From positions 372,001 through 436,000 of the forward strand of contig NW_001798989.1 in NCBI RefSeq assembly GCF_000165425.1: DNA of 64,000 nt. The letters are read 5' to 3'. Of the stretch, positions 60,706-64,000 are shown piece after piece. Every line of letters starts with the position of its first letter. Within the stretch, counting starts at the first letter, position 1. A program made the translations under genes and the position numbers. Origin of the DNA: Paramecium tetraurelia (Eukaryota; Ciliophora; Oligohymenophorea; Peniculida; Parameciidae). Under the pieces are notes generated by a model. That model was not told the DNA's origin and did no database searches. It worked only from the letters and a program-made list of their open reading frames with translations.

Positions 60706-61620
60706 TCATACATTGATTAGTTTGATTAATAAACTCATTGTAGTATTAACAACATTCTTCTCATCATCATTATTGTCATCTTTATTTTTTTCTCGATTCC
60801 TATTAACCTCAATTCTCCACCATGCAATAAGTCCACCAACTATTAATAAGAGAACTAACACTATAAGTCCCAAAAAAAGGTATTTCTTTAATCTCTTCTT
60901 CTGTTCAAATTTAGCTCCATCTAATTCTTTGACAGTCACCTTCAAATTGTCTTGCACAGTTGTCATATTCATCTCGACTTCATTAAGTTAATTGCCTTAT
61001 TTATTTACTTCTGTGCTCATATCATTAACTATTCTGTTGAGAAGCAAAGCATCCTTTTCAATAGTATCTATTTCCTCTTGTCTGTAGATTATATAACATT
61101 ATTATACTTTTCTTTAATAACTGCATTATCAATTTCCAATTAAGATATTTCAACTAAATCATCAAATTGTTTCTATTCGATTTAAGATTGCTTAAGAGTG
61201 ACTGTCGATTGCATAACATTTGGTTTATATTGTTATGTTTAAGTGGATCTTCTGTGAAGAGTTTGCCTTCTTATTTCATACCCTTCTTCTATTAAATTTT
61301 TCTATATCTATTTGTATCTATTTATTTCTTTTCCATAGAGATCCCTTAGTTGCTTTATTTTTTTCTTTTATTCTGATATCTATTTAAATTCATTCATTTA
61401 CTTTTGCAATTTTATCTAGTTGTTACATTACTTCTTCCAGTTGTTCCCCCAAATTTAATTAAGCCACTCTTGCATTCTCAATGATTTCCTTCATTTTCTC
61501 AAATTGGGTCTAATCTGAGGACTGAATGTCATCATTTAATTCCTTTGCCTAACCAATCAGTTACGAAGCCTTCTATAATAGTCCATCAAAGTTCTATTTG
61601 CTTATTAAAGGTTAATTCAT
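60706..61620 (-). CDS. Syntaxin (Qa-SNARE)
   Basis: Predicted 285 residues; introns 61401-61431 and 61082-61107. A helical N-terminal region (Habc-like) is followed by the SNARE motif EIDTIEKDALLLNRIVNDMS continuing TEVNKQGNQLNEVEMNMTTV, with the central Gln in KQG corresponding to the ionic layer, and then a single transmembrane helix KYLFLGLIVLVLLLIVGGLI. A polar tail of about 35 residues after the membrane is longer than usual for syntaxins and may be lumenal or extracellular. The first intron is taken as 31 nt; a 16-nt version would also keep the frame but is shorter than known introns. Qa type is favoured, compartment unknown. Confidence 0.82.
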
Positions 61621-61690
61621 ATCTAAAATTTTTTTTCACTTTTTTTAATATTAATTAACTAACTAAATATTAAATATATAAATTTCAGCA

Positions 61691-62137
61691 TCACGTTATT
61701 CTCTATAAAGAACAATATCTGGTTGATTCATTTGATTATTTCCTTAGATAAACCTCCAATCTCGAACACATATCATATAAAGAATACGATAGAATTGGAA
61801 AGTAATGTTCAAATTCTTCATTCCCTTGAAGTCCTCTGATTATCATAACACAATAACTGAGATGATCATTAATGGCTGATATTTATTTATGACTCAAAAA
61901 TAAAATGTTTGACCGCCTTATTATTAACTCATTCAAATTTTATAATAAAAACTTCGAATAAGCATCTTGTGTATCAATTAATTCAATTAGTTTGAGTAGA
62001 TTTTCTATATCAGAATCTCTTTGATGTAAAATTTCTTATTTAAAAGATGTGGGGAATGGTAGTTTTGAATCCTCCTGCTTTCCTTATTCTTGAAGCACTA
62101 AATTGATTTTTCTTTTATTTGAACAAGCCAGACCCAT
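61691..62137 (-). CDS. Small acylated-type protein, unknown
   Basis: Intron-free frame of 148 residues, ATG 62137 and TGA 61691. MGLACSNKRK at the N terminus fits N-myristoylation plus palmitoylation (MGxxC), so peripheral membrane attachment is expected. The remainder is mostly helical (DIENLLKLIELIDTQDAYSK), without Cys clusters or membrane segments. It lies 70 nt downstream of the start region of the syntaxin gene, on the same strand. No family recognised. Confidence 0.65.
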
Positions 62138-62707
62138 CAATCTTTTGATTTTTAAATTGATAAATTAAACAATGAACTTCGTAATAAGTTCTTTATTTAC
62201 ATTTTACGTATTCAATTCAGTTTATTATGATTTTTTATATATGATATATTTTCATTTTTGAATTAGTCACAAATATGACAATCACATATGTTTACTTATA
62301 CAAGGATAACATATGAATTTTATTTGTATGAAATTCTTGATTCAATTCTAATTTTACTTTTTTAGTGAAATGTAATAATTTCAATAGGTTTAATAAATAA
62401 TTACAAGTTTGCATTATTGGCAATCTCACTCTTAAACTTGTCTTGAATCAGCCTTAAAAAGATTATAAATAAGGTTAATGTGAAAATAAACAAATTGTTA
62501 ACATAATCTCGAACTATTTAGATTTAGAATAATATAACTAAGAATAAGAGCAAATTATACTTTTAATTTCTTATTTAATAGTTTATAGGAGAGAGGAAAA
62601 ACTTAATCATCGAAATGAAGATTTTAATAAATTTCATATAGCATTAAAAAATTTAATATCATTTACATGATTATTCCTGAAATAATTTCTACAAACAATC
62701 TAAATGA
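62138..62707. other. Intergenic region with one open frame
   Basis: 570 nt of AT-rich DNA. On the minus strand a frame without TGA runs to a stop at 62212 and reads like a coding remnant (for example RLIQDKFKSEIANNANLQLF), but I find no ATG or intron that would start it. It may be a decayed gene or chance. Confidence 0.35.
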
Positions 62708-63040
62708 ATGATCAAAGCAAGGGTAACATACAATAAAAAAAAACTAGCAATTGTAATGTATGTAAATTGGGACATTCTAATATTTTATCTTTTTAATTTA
62801 AAAATTATTGATTCTATATATGATAGTTTAAATAATCTATTTTTATTAAATTATAGCTTAGAATTCGTACAAAATATACAACCAATATTGAATAAGACCT
62901 AGAGCAGAATACGATTATAAATGCATTTCCTTAGTATCAATCACTATGAGATAACAAATTAAATTCAGCCTTATGATCTAAATGATAAATAGTCGAATCC
63001 TATTGTTTTCGATAAGAAATATAAAAAAAAATAATTATGA
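62708..63040 (+). CDS. Possible small protein
   Basis: A frame of 110 residues without TGA, ATG 62708 and TGA 63038-63040. The C-terminal half (NQIQPYDLNDKQSNPIVFDK) has normal coding texture; the N-terminal half is hydrophobic and less convincing. A 30-nt GT...AG unit inside could be spliced in phase. No homology. Convergent with the TSG101 gene. Confidence 0.3.
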
Positions 63041-63114
63041 TATGTTTTGTAATTAGAGTATTTCCTTAACATTCAAATAAATATTCTTATAGATTTATTA
63101 CTAATTTATAATTA

Positions 63115-64000
63115 TCATAATTTTTTTGTTGGTGATGTATACTTCTTTAATAATAAAATATTATTGAATTACTCTTCTGAATATTTACGAGTCATCTAAT
63201 AGATTTTAGCTATATTGATTTACTTTAATAACTGTTTCAAATGGTAGATTGAAATTCTTAAATTTGGTTACTATGAAATGCAATGTTTCTCTGCATGCTT
63301 GAATATCTGAATACAATTCTAAGATTGAGGTTGAGAATTGATCATTTTCTCTAATATTCTAAAAGAGAGTTTCTTCGTTTAACCTAAGATGCATACAATT
63401 TATACTCTAATACGTCATTTTTATCAACAAACTCACTCAATTTTTTATTTTCGTTTTCTAATTACTATATAGATTATTCGATTTAATTTTCTAGATTTTA
63501 TAAGTACATTTTTTTGGTTTCCTATTTTGTGACTTCATCGATTAATCTATCATGATGTTAATGCAAAATTTTGAAATCATTTTAAATTTAATTTAAATCA
63601 TCGCTTAATACTAAATGAATGAACTAAAATTTTACTTTAATTACATTTCTCCTTTAGTTTGTATTCAACTTGAGTTTATATGTTACTCTATTAATAATAT
63701 CCTGGAGCCTACGGCTATTATTATTGAGGAGCATACGGTTATTGTTATTGAGTAGCATATGGGTTATAAGGTTGTGTTTGATTATTATAATAATTAGGAG
63801 GGTTGTTTTAATATTAATAATTGTAGCCTTGGGTTTAATTTTAGTAGTATTATTGCGGCTGATTTTAGTATTAATATGGGGCTTAAGCATTTGGCGGTTA
63901 TTGAACAGCCCTAATAGATTGCATGTATAATTACATTGAATTTTATTATGCTCGGTTGAAGAAAGGGAAATGGCCTTCTAATTCTCTAACTAAAGCGACC
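63115..64000 (-). CDS. VPS23: TSG101/VPS23, ESCRT-I subunit (5' end outside window)
   Basis: Minus-strand gene running off the right edge; introns 63611-63644 (34 nt, the longest here), 63384-63405 and 63145-63172. From the right edge: the last residues of what should be the UEV domain, a Pro/Gln/Tyr-rich linker (QQPYAPQQQQPQAPGYYQQS), a coiled coil (LHQHHDRLIDEVTKQETKKM), and a C-terminal steadiness-box-like segment STSILELYSDIQACRETLHF ending near DDSQIFRRKYTSP. This order is that of TSG101/VPS23, which sorts ubiquitinated cargo into multivesicular bodies. The UEV itself is not visible, so the assignment rests on layout and the steadiness box. Confidence 0.7.

Noticed and set aside
63700-63780. 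Short tandem-like pattern as a CRISPR or satellite array
   Set aside because: It is the codon pattern of the Tyr/Gln/Pro linker in VPS23 with imperfect units, without spacers.
63654-63930. Frames on both strands over the repetitive TSG101 linker
   Set aside because: The Pro/Gln/Tyr-rich linker of the minus-strand VPS23 gene produces these by its repeated codons; only the frame that continues into the coiled coil and steadiness box is supported.

Overview
This window reads as a gene-dense stretch of a ciliate somatic (macronuclear) genome, very probably Paramecium of the aurelia type. Three things support this. (1) The DNA is strongly AT-rich, and long conserved proteins appear only when TAA and TAG are read as glutamine and TGA is the sole stop. 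(2) Coding frames are interrupted by about 85-90 tiny introns of 19-34 nt with GT(A)...AG ends; removing them restores intact reading frames, and exon lengths sum to whole codons in nearly every gene. (3) Several genes are typical of ciliated cells: meckelin/MKS3, a CSPP1-like protein, MORN repeats and cyclic-nucleotide-binding-domain channels. All CDS coordinates run from start codon to TGA and include introns; intron positions are given in each entry. No rRNA, tRNA, CRISPR, transposon or virus-like element was seen.

Layout. 1-3463: a partial ciliate-specific gene, then the emptiest stretch (2.3 kb) with a broken FHA-like remnant. 3464-10505: arrestin-like protein, exosome RRP46 homologue, PI 4-kinase, MORN protein, short Aha1. 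11278-16350: a CNBD potassium channel and three small genes, one homeodomain-like. 16429-25122 (all minus strand): COQ5, TIPIN, CSN1, meckelin, and a membrane protein with a Cys/His head. 25479-33549: second CNBD channel, coiled-coil protein, CSPP1-like protein, unknown. 33954-40466: SNRNP27 (crossing an assembly gap), MFS transporter, several small genes, a B-box/TPR-like protein. 40473-49320: RING protein, DRE2, ULK-like kinase, coiled-coil membrane protein, possible soluble CNBD protein. 49846-55587: small genes, SLC35F6-like carrier, TRIM-like protein. 55656-64000: third CNBD channel, small genes, an EF-hand kinase whose catalytic Asp is Glu, a syntaxin, and a TSG101/VPS23 gene running off the right edge.

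The genes are mostly unrelated housekeeping, signalling and cilium genes rather than one operon-like system; neighbours are often 6-100 nt apart, and both convergent and head-to-tail pairs occur. The most unusual observations are CCHC-knuckle-like Cys/His clusters just after the CNBD of two of the three channels, the HRE (instead of HRD) kinase, a homeodomain-like motif in a short protein, three proteins sharing a Cys/His head with different C-terminal parts, and clear assembly faults (a duplicated degraded contig end beside the N gap; one-base frameshifts in COQ5 and TIPIN).
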